Below, piece after piece: positions 1 to 8,546 of a DNA stretch of 64,000 nucleotides. The translations under genes were made by a program, and so were the position numbers. The notes beneath the pieces were generated by a model, which was not told the origin of the DNA, did not search any database, and worked only from the letters and a program-made list of their open reading frames with translations. How positions within the stretch are numbered: position 1 is the stretch's first letter; every line of letters starts with the position of its first letter. Source of the DNA: Shewanella khirikhana (GTDB lineage Bacteria; Pseudomonadota; Gammaproteobacteria; Enterobacterales; Shewanellaceae); contig NZ_CP020373.1 in the NCBI RefSeq assembly GCF_003957745.1, forward strand, positions 2,170,001 through 2,234,000. The letters are read 5' to 3'.

Positions 1-1460
1 ATCGGCGTTTTACCCTGCTTGCGGGCAAAGGCGACTGTGGTGGCAATGGTCTCGGGTGAGGTTTTCTCGTGCGCAATCACTTCGACCAGCGGCATTTTTT
101 CCACCGGAGAGAAGTAATGCAGACCAATCACATTTTCCGGCCGGCTCGCAGCCTCGGCAATTTGGGTAATAGGCAACGACGAGGTGTTTGACGCAAAAAT
201 AGTGTGCTCGCCACACTCTTTCTCGATATCGCGCACCATCTGATGCTTGAGGTTCAAGTCTTCAAACACCGCCTCAACCACGATATCGGCATCTTTTACG
301 CCGCGATATTCGGTGGTTGTGGTCATCAACGACATCAGCTTGTCACGCTGAGCCGGTGTCATATGGCGGCGCTTAATGCCCTTGTCCAGCAGCGAATAAG
401 CATAGCCAAGCGCATTGGACAGCCCCTTCTCGCTGATGTCTTTCACCCGCACCGGCACCTTGGCCTTGGTGGTGGTCACAGAGGCAATTCCGCCGCCCAT
501 CAGGCCGCCACCCAGCACCACGGCTTTGGCCACCTTGCGCGGCTTGGCCTCACCGGCACCGGTTTCTTTTTTCATTTCGGTCGTCGCAAAGAAGATAGAG
601 CGCAGCGCGGCAGACTCGGGGGTTGCCACCAGCGTACCAAAGTGCGCTGCTTCCAGCTCCAGCCCCTTGTCCATGCCGCTGGCCATGCCTTCACGGACAC
701 AATCGATAATCTTGAATGGCGCAGGATAGTTACCCTGGGTCTTCTTCATTACCTGCTTGCTGGCCTGATCGAACATGATGTTACGGCCCACAGGGGTGCC
801 TTCCAGCAGCTTGGTTACCAGTGAGGTCTTTTGCGGCTTACGGGTCTTTTTACCCGCCCCGGCCATTTTAATGGCGGTTTCGAGCAAAATAGATTCAGGC
901 ACCACATCATCCACCAGGCCCATCTTAATCGCCTGCTTGGGACGCACCTGCTTACCGGTCAGCATCAAATCCAGCGCCTTGGCGATACCCACCAGACGTG
1001 GCAGACGTTGGGTGCCACCGCCGCCCGGTAGCAGACCCAGTTGTACCTCAGGTACACCCAGCATGGTTTTGCTGCTGTCACTGCAAACCCGCTGATGACA
1101 GGCCAGCGCCAGCTCAAGGCCGCCGCCAAGGCAAGCACCGTGGATAGCTGCAACTACGGGAATAGACAGGCCTTCCAGTTCGGCAAACACATGGTGGCCC
1201 TGACGGGACAGTAATCTGGCATCTTCTGCGGTTTGGCAGGCATCCAGCATGGAAATATCGGCGCCGGCCACAAAGGAGTCGGCTTTACCGGAAATCAGCA
1301 CCAGGCCCTTAATGCTGCTATCTGCTTTGATCTCCTGCAAAATAGCAGTGATCTCGGGGGCAAATTGCGCTTTTAAGGTATTCATGGTTTCGCCCGGCAC
1401 GTCCATGGTCAGCAGGGCAATGCCGTCGTCGCGGCGGGTCAGGTTAAAGGTCTTTTCCAT
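1..1460 (-). CDS. fadJ: FadJ, fatty acid oxidation complex alpha subunit (partial, C-terminus beyond left edge)
   Basis: Multifunctional beta-oxidation enzyme (enoyl-CoA hydratase plus 3-hydroxyacyl-CoA dehydrogenase), partner of the thiolase FadI. About 486 N-terminal residues are visible and translate without a stop; the frame runs off the left edge. The hydratase domain (residues 1 to about 190) carries GACLGGGLELALAC with Glu116 and GVPEVQLGLLPGGGG with Glu138, at the positions of the two catalytic Glu of the family. An NAD-binding glycine motif (VLGGGLMGGG) opens the dehydrogenase domain. The ATG lies 6 nt after the fadI stop, so the two are co-transcribed. I call FadJ rather than FadB because it follows fadI. 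Confident. Confidence 0.95.
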   Translation of the reverse strand, partial: MEKTFNLTRRDDGIALLTMDVPGETMNTLKAQFAPEITAILQEIKADSSIKGLVLISGKADSFVAGADISMLDACQTAEDARLLSRQGHHVFAELEGLSIPVVAAIHGACLGGGLELALACHQRVCSDSSKTMLGVPEVQLGLLPGGGGTQRLPRLVGIAKALDLMLTGKQVRPKQAIKMGLVDDVVPESILLETAIKMAGAGKKTRKPQKTSLVTKLLEGTPVGRNIMFDQASKQVMKKTQGNYPAPFKIIDCVREGMASGMDKGLELEAAHFGTLVATPESAALRSIFFATTEMKKETGAGEAKPRKVAKAVVLGGGLMGGGIASVTTTKAKVPVRVKDISEKGLSNALGYAYSLLDKGIKRRHMTPAQRDKLMSLMTTTTEYRGVKDADIVVEAVFEDLNLKHQMVRDIEKECGEHTIFASNTSSLPITQIAEAASRPENVIGLHYFSPVEKMPLVEVIAHEKTSPETIATTVAFARKQGKTP

Positions 1461-1466
1461 TGTCCG

Positions 1467-2777
1467 TTACTCCACTTCCAGGATCATTGCCGCGCCCAAA
1501 CCACCGGCCGCACAGGCCGTAGTCAGACCGGTACCGCCGCCGCGACGCTTAAGCTCGTTACACATCTGGGTGATCAAACGGGCGCCGGTGGCGGCAAAGG
1601 GGTGACCGTAGGCAATGGAGCCGCCGAGCACGTTAAAGCGGGTCATGTCGATGTCACCGATGGCACGGCTTTGACCCAGCTTCTCTTGCGCAAATTTCTT
1701 CGAGGCAAACATCTTCATGTTGGCCAGTGCCTGGGCGGCAAAGGCCTCGTGCATTTCAATCAGGGTCAGATCTTCAAGCTGCATACCAGCGCGCTTGAGA
1801 GCCAGCGGGGTGGCGTAAGATGGGCCCATCAGCATGTCTTCCCACACATCGATGGCAGCAAAGGCGTAGCTCTTGATGTAGCCGATGGGGGTATAACCCA
1901 GGGCTTTGGCCTTGCCTTCACTCATCAGCAAAATGGCAGAGGCGCCGTCGGTGAGCGGGGTGCTGTTGGCGGCGGTCACAGTGCCGTGTTTGCGGTCAAA
2001 CACCGGGCGCAGCTTGGCGTAGGACTCAAGCTCTGAGTTGGCGCGGATGTTGTTGTCCTGCTCAATAAAGCTCTTGTATGGCGGCACATGGGCCACCATC
2101 ACTTCGTTACGCAGCACGCCTGAAGCCCAGGTTTCGGCCGCAAGGGAGTGTGAGCGGTGCGCCAGCGCATCCTGATCGGCGCGGCTGATCCCATGGCTTT
2201 TCGCCATCTGCTCGGCGGTCTGTCCCATCGACAAACCCGTAGAGTATTCCGCCACTGCAGGCGGCACCGGCAGCAAATCTTTAAGCCCCAAACGGCGGAA
2301 AATCGCCAGTTTCTGGCCGAAGGTACGGGCTTTGGTCAAATCAACCAGCGCATGGGCGAGCTTTTTCGACACCCCGATTGGCAGCACAGAGGATGAATCG
2401 GCACCGCCGGCAATACCCACTTCGATGTTGCCGGTCATAATGCTTTCGGCAATATTCACTGTGGACTGGAAACTGGTGGCACAGGCGCGGGTAACACTGT
2501 AGGCATCGGTGGACACGTCCATGCCGGTGCCCAGCACAATTTCACGGGCGATGTTGGGGGCGGCAGGCATCTGTACCACCTGGCCGTATACCAGCTGCTC
2601 AACCAGCTTGGGGTCAAGCTCGCTGCGGCTAAGGAGTTCATTTACCACCATCTTACCCATGTCCAACGCCGACACACCGTGAAAGGCGGTCGCCTGCTTG
2701 GCAAAGGGGGTACGAAGACCCGCTACAATGGCGATGCGTTCGCCACGGGCGTTGGTTACCTGCTGTCTGTCACTCAT
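1467..2777 (-). CDS. fadI: FadI, acetyl-CoA C-acyltransferase (3-ketoacyl-CoA thiolase)
   Basis: Thiolase of the FadIJ complex, splitting 3-ketoacyl-CoA into acetyl-CoA and a shortened acyl-CoA. The 436-residue length fits FadI and is longer than the roughly 390 residues of FadA. The nucleophile Cys99 is in TRACATSFQS. The C-terminal catalytic pair is His392 in YGHPFAATGAR and Cys422 in TACAAGGLGAAM. It is first gene of the fadIJ operon; fadJ follows after 6 nt. The upstream region holds FadR-like and PsrA-like palindromes, so repression lifted by acyl-CoA is likely (inference). Confidence 0.96.
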   Translation of the reverse strand: MSDRQQVTNARGERIAIVAGLRTPFAKQATAFHGVSALDMGKMVVNELLSRSELDPKLVEQLVYGQVVQMPAAPNIAREIVLGTGMDVSTDAYSVTRACATSFQSTVNIAESIMTGNIEVGIAGGADSSSVLPIGVSKKLAHALVDLTKARTFGQKLAIFRRLGLKDLLPVPPAVAEYSTGLSMGQTAEQMAKSHGISRADQDALAHRSHSLAAETWASGVLRNEVMVAHVPPYKSFIEQDNNIRANSELESYAKLRPVFDRKHGTVTAANSTPLTDGASAILLMSEGKAKALGYTPIGYIKSYAFAAIDVWEDMLMGPSYATPLALKRAGMQLEDLTLIEMHEAFAAQALANMKMFASKKFAQEKLGQSRAIGDIDMTRFNVLGGSIAYGHPFAATGARLITQMCNELKRRGGGTGLTTACAAGGLGAAMILEVE

Positions 2778-2852
2778 TTGTCACCCTCTTTATTATCCGC
2801 ATCGGGCCGCTGTCCCGAGCTGCTCATTTCCTTGTTGACCTGAACTGCAAAC

Positions 2853-2869
2853 AACAGGTCTGACCATTA
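2853..2869 (-). promoter_or_regulatory. Candidate FadR operator upstream of fadIJ
   Basis: The 17-mer AACAGGTCTGACCATTA matches the enterobacterial FadR operator core TGGTCNGAC closely, apart from an A at the first core position. It lies about 75 nt upstream of the fadI start. FadR is an acyl-CoA-responsive repressor of fad genes in gammaproteobacteria. The assignment rests on motif and position only. Confidence 0.6.
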
Positions 2870-2906
2870 AAGTGTGACCTGATTCTAACTTCTTGTCACC
2901 GGGTTT

Positions 2907-2921
2907 TAAACAGCTGTTTGT
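2907..2921 (-). promoter_or_regulatory. Candidate PsrA operator upstream of fadIJ
   Basis: A perfect 12-bp palindrome, AAACAGCTGTTT, lies about 130 nt upstream of fadI. It fits the PsrA half-site arrangement AAAC-N4-GTTTG described for this TetR-type fatty-acid regulator. The same kind of pairing with a FadR-like site recurs upstream of fadL in this window. Confidence 0.5.
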
Positions 2922-3006
2922 ATTTTTACCTCTAGCCAAGGTGGCAGGGAATTTTTTACCATAGGGAATGTCTCAAGCTAATCAATAGAATAAATCGAGT
3001 AGCATC

Positions 3007-3963
3007 ATGCCTTTGAGCCGATTTCAAGCCTTAAGGAAATACCTCAACACCCTGATCATCGGTCAGCCGGTGCTCACGGAAAACCTGCTGATTGCCCTGG
3101 TCGCCAATGGCCACCTGCTGGTTGAAGGCCCACCGGGTCTCGCCAAGACCCGCGCGGTTAAAGCGCTGTGCGACGGGGTTGAGGGCGATTTCCACCGCAT
3201 TCAGTTTACGCCGGATCTGCTGCCTGCGGATTTGACCGGTACCGACATCTACCGTGCCCAGACCGGCACCTTTGAGTTTGAGTCAGGCCCCATATTCCAC
3301 AACCTTATTCTGGCGGATGAAATTAACCGTGCGCCGGCCAAGGTACAGTCGGCACTGCTGGAGGCCATGGCCGAAGGTCAGGTTACTGTGGGCAAGACAA
3401 GTTATAAGCTGCCCAAGTTCTTTTTGGTGATGGCGACTCAAAACCCGCTCGAAAACGAAGGCACTTATCCGTTGCCGGAAGCGCAGCTCGACCGCTTCCT
3501 GATGCACCTGAATCTGGATTACCCGGATGCCGATACCGAGCGACAAATTCTCAAGCTGTCGCGAAATGAGGCGCTCAGTGGTGAATTGCCACAGATAACG
3601 CCCATCGCCCAGGCCGATATTTTCGAGGCCCGCACCGAGGCGCTGGAGCTGTATCTGGCCGAGCCGCTTGAGCACTATATTGTCGATTTGGTGATGGCCA
3701 CCCGTCAGGGCCATAAATACAGTGAAGAGCTTGGCAACTGGCTCGACTATGGCGTGAGCCCCCGTGCCAGTCAGGCACTGGAGCGCTGTGCCAGAGCCCG
3801 GGCCTGGCTGGATGGCCGCGACTTCGTGTCGCCGGAAGACATTCAGGCGGTTGCACCCAATGTGCTGCGACATCGTTTGTTGCTGAGCTTCCGCGCCCAG
3901 GCCGAAGGCATCAGTGCCGATGACGTGATAGCACATATTCTCACCCAGGTTGCCGTGCCTTGA
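3007..3963 (+). CDS. MoxR-family AAA+ ATPase
   Basis: AAA+ ATPase of the MoxR group, thought to act as a chaperone-like factor with von Willebrand factor A (VWA) proteins. Walker A is GPPGLAKT at residues 41-48 and Walker B is LILADE at 100-105, followed by the NRAPAKVQSALLEAM stretch typical of the family. The 318-residue length is normal. It opens a tight operon with DUF58, DUF4381, two VWA proteins and BatD, the usual MoxR/Bat arrangement. The next start codon overlaps its stop. The substrate is unknown; roles in envelope stress or protein maturation are reported for relatives. Confidence 0.93.
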   Translation: MPLSRFQALRKYLNTLIIGQPVLTENLLIALVANGHLLVEGPPGLAKTRAVKALCDGVEGDFHRIQFTPDLLPADLTGTDIYRAQTGTFEFESGPIFHNLILADEINRAPAKVQSALLEAMAEGQVTVGKTSYKLPKFFLVMATQNPLENEGTYPLPEAQLDRFLMHLNLDYPDADTERQILKLSRNEALSGELPQITPIAQADIFEARTEALELYLAEPLEHYIVDLVMATRQGHKYSEELGNWLDYGVSPRASQALERCARARAWLDGRDFVSPEDIQAVAPNVLRHRLLLSFRAQAEGISADDVIAHILTQVAVP

Positions 3964-4922
3964 TGCCAAGCCAAGCCGTTAAAGCCTCAGCGCGTCCAAT
4001 AAAGGCAATGCCACTCTTTGCCGATGGCGTGCATCTGGATACCCCGGAGCTGCTCGCCTGCCAGGAGCTGGCCCGAGCCCTGCCCGATGTGCGCAGTCAG
4101 GCCCGCGCTGGCATGGCCGGACATCGCGCCAGCAAAATCAAGGGCCGCGGAATGGAGTTTGCCGAGGTGCGTCAGTACCAGAAAGGCGACGATGTCCGCA
4201 CCATCGACTGGCGGGTCACGGCCCGCACCGGCAAGACGCACACCAAGCTGTTTGTTGAAGAGCGTGAGCGCCCGGTCATACTGCTGCTGGACTTAAGCCA
4301 CAGCCTGTATTTTGGCTCCACCCTGATGCTGCAGGCGGTACAGCTTTGCCACCTTGCTGCCACTCTGGGCTGGCGCGCCGCCAACCATGGCGACAGGGTC
4401 GGCGCCCTGATTGCCAGTGAGCATGAGCACCTGGAGCTCAAACCCAAGAGTCGCAAAGCGGGCATGCTGGCACTCATCAGCGCCCTGACCAAGGTGCACG
4501 ATCACCAACTGTCGCAGTTCAGTCAGGCACCGCGGGAGCCTGACCACCTGCTGCGGGCCTGCCAGCGTCTTGGGCGCATCGCCAAACCCGGCTCACTTAT
4601 CTGGATTCTGTCCGACGGTGCCGGCTTCAGCGAAGCCTGCCTCGGGCCGCTGCTGGATCTTAAGCGTCACTGCGAACTGGGCGCCTTTTTGATAACCGAC
4701 CCCCTGCGTGAAGGCCGCATTGCGCTGCCAGCCAACTTCAGCCTGCCGGTGAGAGAATCCGGCGTAGAGCGTGTGCTCGACAGGCGTGGATACGATGCCT
4801 GGCTGCACGGGCAACAGGCAAACAGCGCCCATTTTCGTGCCATGATGAGCCGCCTTGGGGTCAACCTGAAAACTGTCGATGCCGGCGAGCCGCTGGCAAA
4901 TCAATTGGATAACTTGCGTTAA
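3963..4922 (+). CDS. DUF58 domain-containing protein
   Basis: About 319 residues with the DUF58 signature around residues 60-100 (GRGMEFAEVRQYQKGDD followed by VRTIDWRVTARTGK). After it comes a VWA-like segment starting with ILLLDLSHSLYFG, and a later ILSDGAGF. DUF58 proteins are standard partners of MoxR ATPases; their biochemical role is not settled. I start at the ATG overlapping the moxR stop (TGATG); a TTG directly before it would add one residue. No signal peptide or clear membrane segment is visible, so a cytoplasmic location is likely. Confidence 0.9.
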   Translation: MPSQAVKASARPIKAMPLFADGVHLDTPELLACQELARALPDVRSQARAGMAGHRASKIKGRGMEFAEVRQYQKGDDVRTIDWRVTARTGKTHTKLFVEERERPVILLLDLSHSLYFGSTLMLQAVQLCHLAATLGWRAANHGDRVGALIASEHEHLELKPKSRKAGMLALISALTKVHDHQLSQFSQAPREPDHLLRACQRLGRIAKPGSLIWILSDGAGFSEACLGPLLDLKRHCELGAFLITDPLREGRIALPANFSLPVRESGVERVLDRRGYDAWLHGQQANSAHFRAMMSRLGVNLKTVDAGEPLANQLDNLR

Positions 4923-4927
4923 CTGCC

Positions 4928-5497
4928 ATGGATACGAACGCCTCACCCCAGGCCAATCCGATGTTGGCTCAAATGAAAGACATAGTGCTGCCCCCCGAGG
5001 TGCCCGCCTGGCCGCCCGCGCCCTGGGTATGGGCGGCGGCGCTGCTCTTGGTGCTGATACTGGCCATATCTATCTGGTTTTGGCGTAAACGCCGCGCCGC
5101 CAGGCAGGCCTGGCTGCAGCCAAGGGATGAGGCGCTGTCGCTGCTTGGCTCGCTCTCTCCCGCATCAGAGCAGTTTGCCCTTGAGCTGAGCGCCCTGTTA
5201 AAGCGTGCTGCATTAAGCTATTTTCCCCGCGCCGAAGTCGCATCGCTCACCGGTGCCGCCTGGACCGACTTTTTGAACCAGCGACTGCCAGGCTGTGCCC
5301 AGGGCAACTTCAGTCTGTTACAGCAAAGCGCCTATCAACCAGCGCCCATGGCCAAAGCCGATGCCGAGGCCTTGAAAGCACTGGCAGAACAGTGGCTGAT
5401 TACATTGCCGCAAACGGTAAAGGCGACCTTAAACCAGAGCGGCAGCCAAATGTTAAACGGCCAAAAAGCCAATCTCAGTCAATCGGGGGGCGCTTAA
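4928..5497 (+). CDS. DUF4381 domain-containing membrane protein
   Basis: A 189-residue protein with one hydrophobic segment near residues 37-55 (WVWAAALLLVLILAISIWFW) followed by a basic KRRAAR stop-transfer stretch, then a soluble domain. The layout fits DUF4381, a small membrane protein found between DUF58 and BatA genes in MoxR operons. It starts 5 nt after the DUF58 stop and ends 2 nt before batA. The tail (about 155-189) is rich in Gln, Ser and Asn. It probably anchors or bridges the MoxR/Bat complex at the inner membrane (inference from context). Confidence 0.82.
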   Translation: MDTNASPQANPMLAQMKDIVLPPEVPAWPPAPWVWAAALLLVLILAISIWFWRKRRAARQAWLQPRDEALSLLGSLSPASEQFALELSALLKRAALSYFPRAEVASLTGAAWTDFLNQRLPGCAQGNFSLLQQSAYQPAPMAKADAEALKALAEQWLITLPQTVKATLNQSGSQMLNGQKANLSQSGGA

Positions 5498-5499
5498 CC

Positions 5500-6489
5500 A
5501 TGCTGACCCTCGCCCTGCCGTGGATATTACTGCTGCTGCCTTTGCCGCTGCTTATCCGCCCAGCCAAACAGCCCGGCATTTCAGGTCACCTGCATCTGCC
5601 CGGCAGCAGCGCATTGTCGGTTAGCCAGAGTCCGAACAGCGCTGGCCGCAAACGCTATCTGCAATACCTGATGTGGGCTGCATTATTGCTGGCCGTTGCC
5701 CGGCCGCAGTGGCTTGGCGAGCCCATTGAGCTGCCAAGCCAGGGACGGGATTTGATGGTGGCCGTTGACCTTTCAGGCTCAATGGAGTTTTCCGATATGG
5801 AACTAGATGGCCGCATCGTTGACCGTTTTACCCTGGTACAAAAGGTGGTGGGCGACTTTATCGAGCGGCGCGCGGGCGATCGCATCGGCTTAATCCTGTT
5901 TGCCGATCACGCCTACCTGCAATCGCCGCTGACCCTGGACAGACGCTCGGTGGCAACCTTTTTACGGGAAGCCCGTGTGGGTCTGGTTGGCCGGCAAACG
6001 GCCATAGGTGAAGCCATAGCACTTGCAGTAAAACGTTTTGAAAACCTTGAAGAAAGTAACAGAGTATTGGTGCTGCTCACCGACGGCACCAACAACGCCG
6101 GCAATATAGACCCCGATGCCGCTGCCGCCATTGCCGCCGAACGCAAGGTGACCATTTACACCGTTGGCGTGGGCGCCGATGTGTCGACGCGCCGTGGCAG
6201 CGGCCGTGACCGAAGCAACCCTTCGGTGGACATGGACGAAGCCCAGCTTGAACGCATTGCCGAGGTAACCCACGGCCGTTATTTCCGTGCCCGCTCAAGC
6301 AGCGAGCTTGAAAGCATCTATCAGGAAATCGACAAGTTGCAGCCCGTTGCCCGTGATGTGCAAACTTACCGGCCGAAAAAGGAACTCTTTTACTATCCGC
6401 TCGCCGCAGCGCTGCTGCTCAGCCTGCTGAGTGCACTGTCCAGCGCTGGGTTTCTGGCGCGCACCAGCCAGATCAGGGGGAAAGGATGA
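5500..6489 (+). CDS. BatA-like VWA domain membrane protein
   Basis: A 329-residue VWA protein. The MIDAS metal site is visible as DLSGSME (DxSxS) with a later LLTDGTNNAG. Hydrophobic segments lie at the N-terminus (LALPWILLLLPLPLLI), before the VWA domain (YLQYLMWAALLLAVA) and at the C-terminus (YYPLAAALLLSLLSAL), as expected for BatA. I start at the ATG 2 nt after the previous stop; an upstream extension to 5392 would overlap the preceding gene by over 100 nt and is unlikely. The last codons overlap the next gene (ATGA). Confidence 0.9.
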   Translation: MLTLALPWILLLLPLPLLIRPAKQPGISGHLHLPGSSALSVSQSPNSAGRKRYLQYLMWAALLLAVARPQWLGEPIELPSQGRDLMVAVDLSGSMEFSDMELDGRIVDRFTLVQKVVGDFIERRAGDRIGLILFADHAYLQSPLTLDRRSVATFLREARVGLVGRQTAIGEAIALAVKRFENLEESNRVLVLLTDGTNNAGNIDPDAAAAIAAERKVTIYTVGVGADVSTRRGSGRDRSNPSVDMDEAQLERIAEVTHGRYFRARSSSELESIYQEIDKLQPVARDVQTYRPKKELFYYPLAAALLLSLLSALSSAGFLARTSQIRGKG

Positions 6490-8546
6490 TCCACTTTATT
6501 CGCCCGCAGTGGCTGCTTGCCCTTATTCCACTCGCGCTGCTGCTGTATTTCTTATGGCGCCGCCGCGCCGCCGTATCGGCCTGGCAGGGCTACATTGCCC
6601 CCCATCTGGCGGGACTGTTAATGGCCGGTGACAACCGCATCAAGGCCAATAAGAGCCTGTGGCTGCTTGCCGCAAGCTGGTTTATCGCCACCCTCGCCCT
6701 TGCAGGTCCGGCATTTGACAAAGAACCCATGCCGGTCTTCAGTGCCGGTGGCGGCCGGGTGCTGGTGATGGACATGTCGGTGTCCATGTTTGCTACCGAT
6801 CTGGTGCCAAACCGCGTGACTCAGGCCAAGTTCCGGGCGACCGACCTGATTGAGGCGCTGCCGGAAGGCGACACCGGCCTGATTGCCTATGCCGGTGATG
6901 CCTTTGTCATCAGCCCGCTTACCCGAGACAAAAGCACCTTGCTGAACCTCCTGCCATCGCTGAGCCCGGATATCATGCCGCTTTTGGGGTCATCCCCCGC
7001 AGAAGGTGTTGCCCTCGCCCGTGATTTGCTGGTGCACGGCGGTCACCCCGGCGGCGACATTATTCTGATGACAGATGGCCTGGATGAAGTGGATGCAGCC
7101 GATATTCGCCGGGCGCTCAAAGACAGCAAGCTGCGTCTCAGCGTCTATGGATTTGGCACCGCCCAGGGCGCGCCGATGAAGCTGCCGGACGGCAAGCTGG
7201 TACGTGGTAATGACGATGAGCTGGTCATGCCAAGGCTGGATGCCGCTGTTCTTGCCAAACTTGCCAGTGATGAGCGCGGTATTTGGCTGCCTGCGGGCCT
7301 CGATGGCAGCGATGTAAAGCACCTGGTGAGCTGGCTTGACCGTGAAGGCGACGCCAAGGAAACCGAGCTTAGCGGCGACAGTTGGCAGGATTTGGGGCCC
7401 TATATTGCGCTGCTGCTGCTTCTGCCAGCGCTTATCAGTTTCCGCCGCGGCATCCTCGGCGCCCTGCTGCTGTGTGCCTTGCTGCCTGCAATGCCGCCAA
7501 GCGCCGAAGCCAGCATTTGGCAAACCCGCGACCAAAGCGCCATGGACGCCTTTAAAGAAGGTAAATTCGCTGACGCCGCTTCCGGCTTTACGCGCGAAGA
7601 CTGGAAAGCCGCCGCCGATTACCGCGCCGGAAATTTTGAAGCGGCGCTCGACGGTTTCAACAAGGACCAAAGTGCCAACGGCCTGTATAACCAGGGTAAC
7701 GCGCTGATGCAACTTGGAAAATATGATGATGCAGCCAACCGCTATGCCGAGGCGCTGAAAAAGAATCCCGATCTCAGCGCCGCGACACAGAACCTGGCGC
7801 TTGCAAAGGCGCTTGCTCAGCAGCAACAGCAGCAAAATGGCAATGGCGAGAATCAGGACAACAAAGAGCAAAATAAAGACGAGTCCCAAAGCCAGAATCA
7901 GGAACAAAACCAGGAGCAAAACCAGCAACAAAATCAGTCTGGCGAGCAAAATCAGGGTGATCAGAGCCAGCAAAATGGCGCAGACCAGCAAAATGGCAGC
8001 GACCAGCAAGGCTCGTCCCAGGCTGATAATCAGTCCGGCGACAACCAGGCCGCCAATCAGCAGGATAACAGCCAAAAAGCCAGTGGCGATGCCAAACAGC
8101 AGCCCGACGCTTCCGCTGACTCAGCACCTAAGCCTTCAGATCCGTCGACCGAATCGGCGAATTCCGGGGCGGATAACGCCAATAACGATCAGGCCAAACA
8201 GGACGCGCCCATGAATGCTGACGCAGCCCAGGCAGCGCAGCAAAAGGATACACAACAGCCTCAGCAGGCAGCCCGTCAGGGACTGGAAGCCAATCAGGCT
8301 GACGACAATCAGCAAGCTGCCCAAAGCGCGTCGCTGGGTGACAAACAGGACGATAACCAGGGCGAGCAGGCTGAGGTAGCCGTGGTCGACCCCAGTATCA
8401 AGGAGTCTGATTTGCCGCCGGAAATGATGCGGGCGCTGAAAGCCGTGAACGATGACCCGGCGGTACTGCTTCGCAACAAGATGCAACTGGAATATCAGAT
8501 CCGCCGTGCCCGCGGCGATCACAGAAAGGAAAAAGAAAAGTGGTAA
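6486..8546 (+). CDS. BatB/BatC-like fusion: VWA domain, TPR repeats and Gln/Asn-rich tail
   Basis: A 686-residue protein. Residues 1 to about 330 form a BatB-like part: N-terminal membrane segments, MIDAS motif DMSVSMF, ILMTDGLDE, and further hydrophobic segments after the VWA domain. Residues about 345-430 hold TPR-like helices (NGLYNQGNALMQLGKYDDAA). Residues about 435-640 are low-complexity, dominated by Gln, Asn, Ser, Asp and Ala, with QNQEQNQ-like units. The C-terminus returns to ordinary sequence. The arrangement corresponds to BatB fused to BatC. The polar tail is probably periplasmic and flexible (inference). It overlaps its neighbours on both sides. Confidence 0.9.
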   Translation: MIHFIRPQWLLALIPLALLLYFLWRRRAAVSAWQGYIAPHLAGLLMAGDNRIKANKSLWLLAASWFIATLALAGPAFDKEPMPVFSAGGGRVLVMDMSVSMFATDLVPNRVTQAKFRATDLIEALPEGDTGLIAYAGDAFVISPLTRDKSTLLNLLPSLSPDIMPLLGSSPAEGVALARDLLVHGGHPGGDIILMTDGLDEVDAADIRRALKDSKLRLSVYGFGTAQGAPMKLPDGKLVRGNDDELVMPRLDAAVLAKLASDERGIWLPAGLDGSDVKHLVSWLDREGDAKETELSGDSWQDLGPYIALLLLLPALISFRRGILGALLLCALLPAMPPSAEASIWQTRDQSAMDAFKEGKFADAASGFTREDWKAAADYRAGNFEAALDGFNKDQSANGLYNQGNALMQLGKYDDAANRYAEALKKNPDLSAATQNLALAKALAQQQQQQNGNGENQDNKEQNKDESQSQNQEQNQEQNQQQNQSGEQNQGDQSQQNGADQQNGSDQQGSSQADNQSGDNQAANQQDNSQKASGDAKQQPDASADSAPKPSDPSTESANSGADNANNDQAKQDAPMNADAAQAAQQKDTQQPQQAARQGLEANQADDNQQAAQSASLGDKQDDNQGEQAEVAVVDPSIKESDLPPEMMRALKAVNDDPAVLLRNKMQLEYQIRRARGDHRKEKEKW

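Noticed and set aside
6990..8075. 361-codon hydrophobic ORF opposite the BatB/BatC gene
   Set aside because: Leu/Ile-rich because it is antisense to Gln/Asn codons; not a membrane protein gene.
7801..8214. ORFs in other frames of the Gln/Asn-rich BatB/BatC region
   Set aside because: Biased codons of the repeat keep other frames open; peptides are low-complexity shadows.
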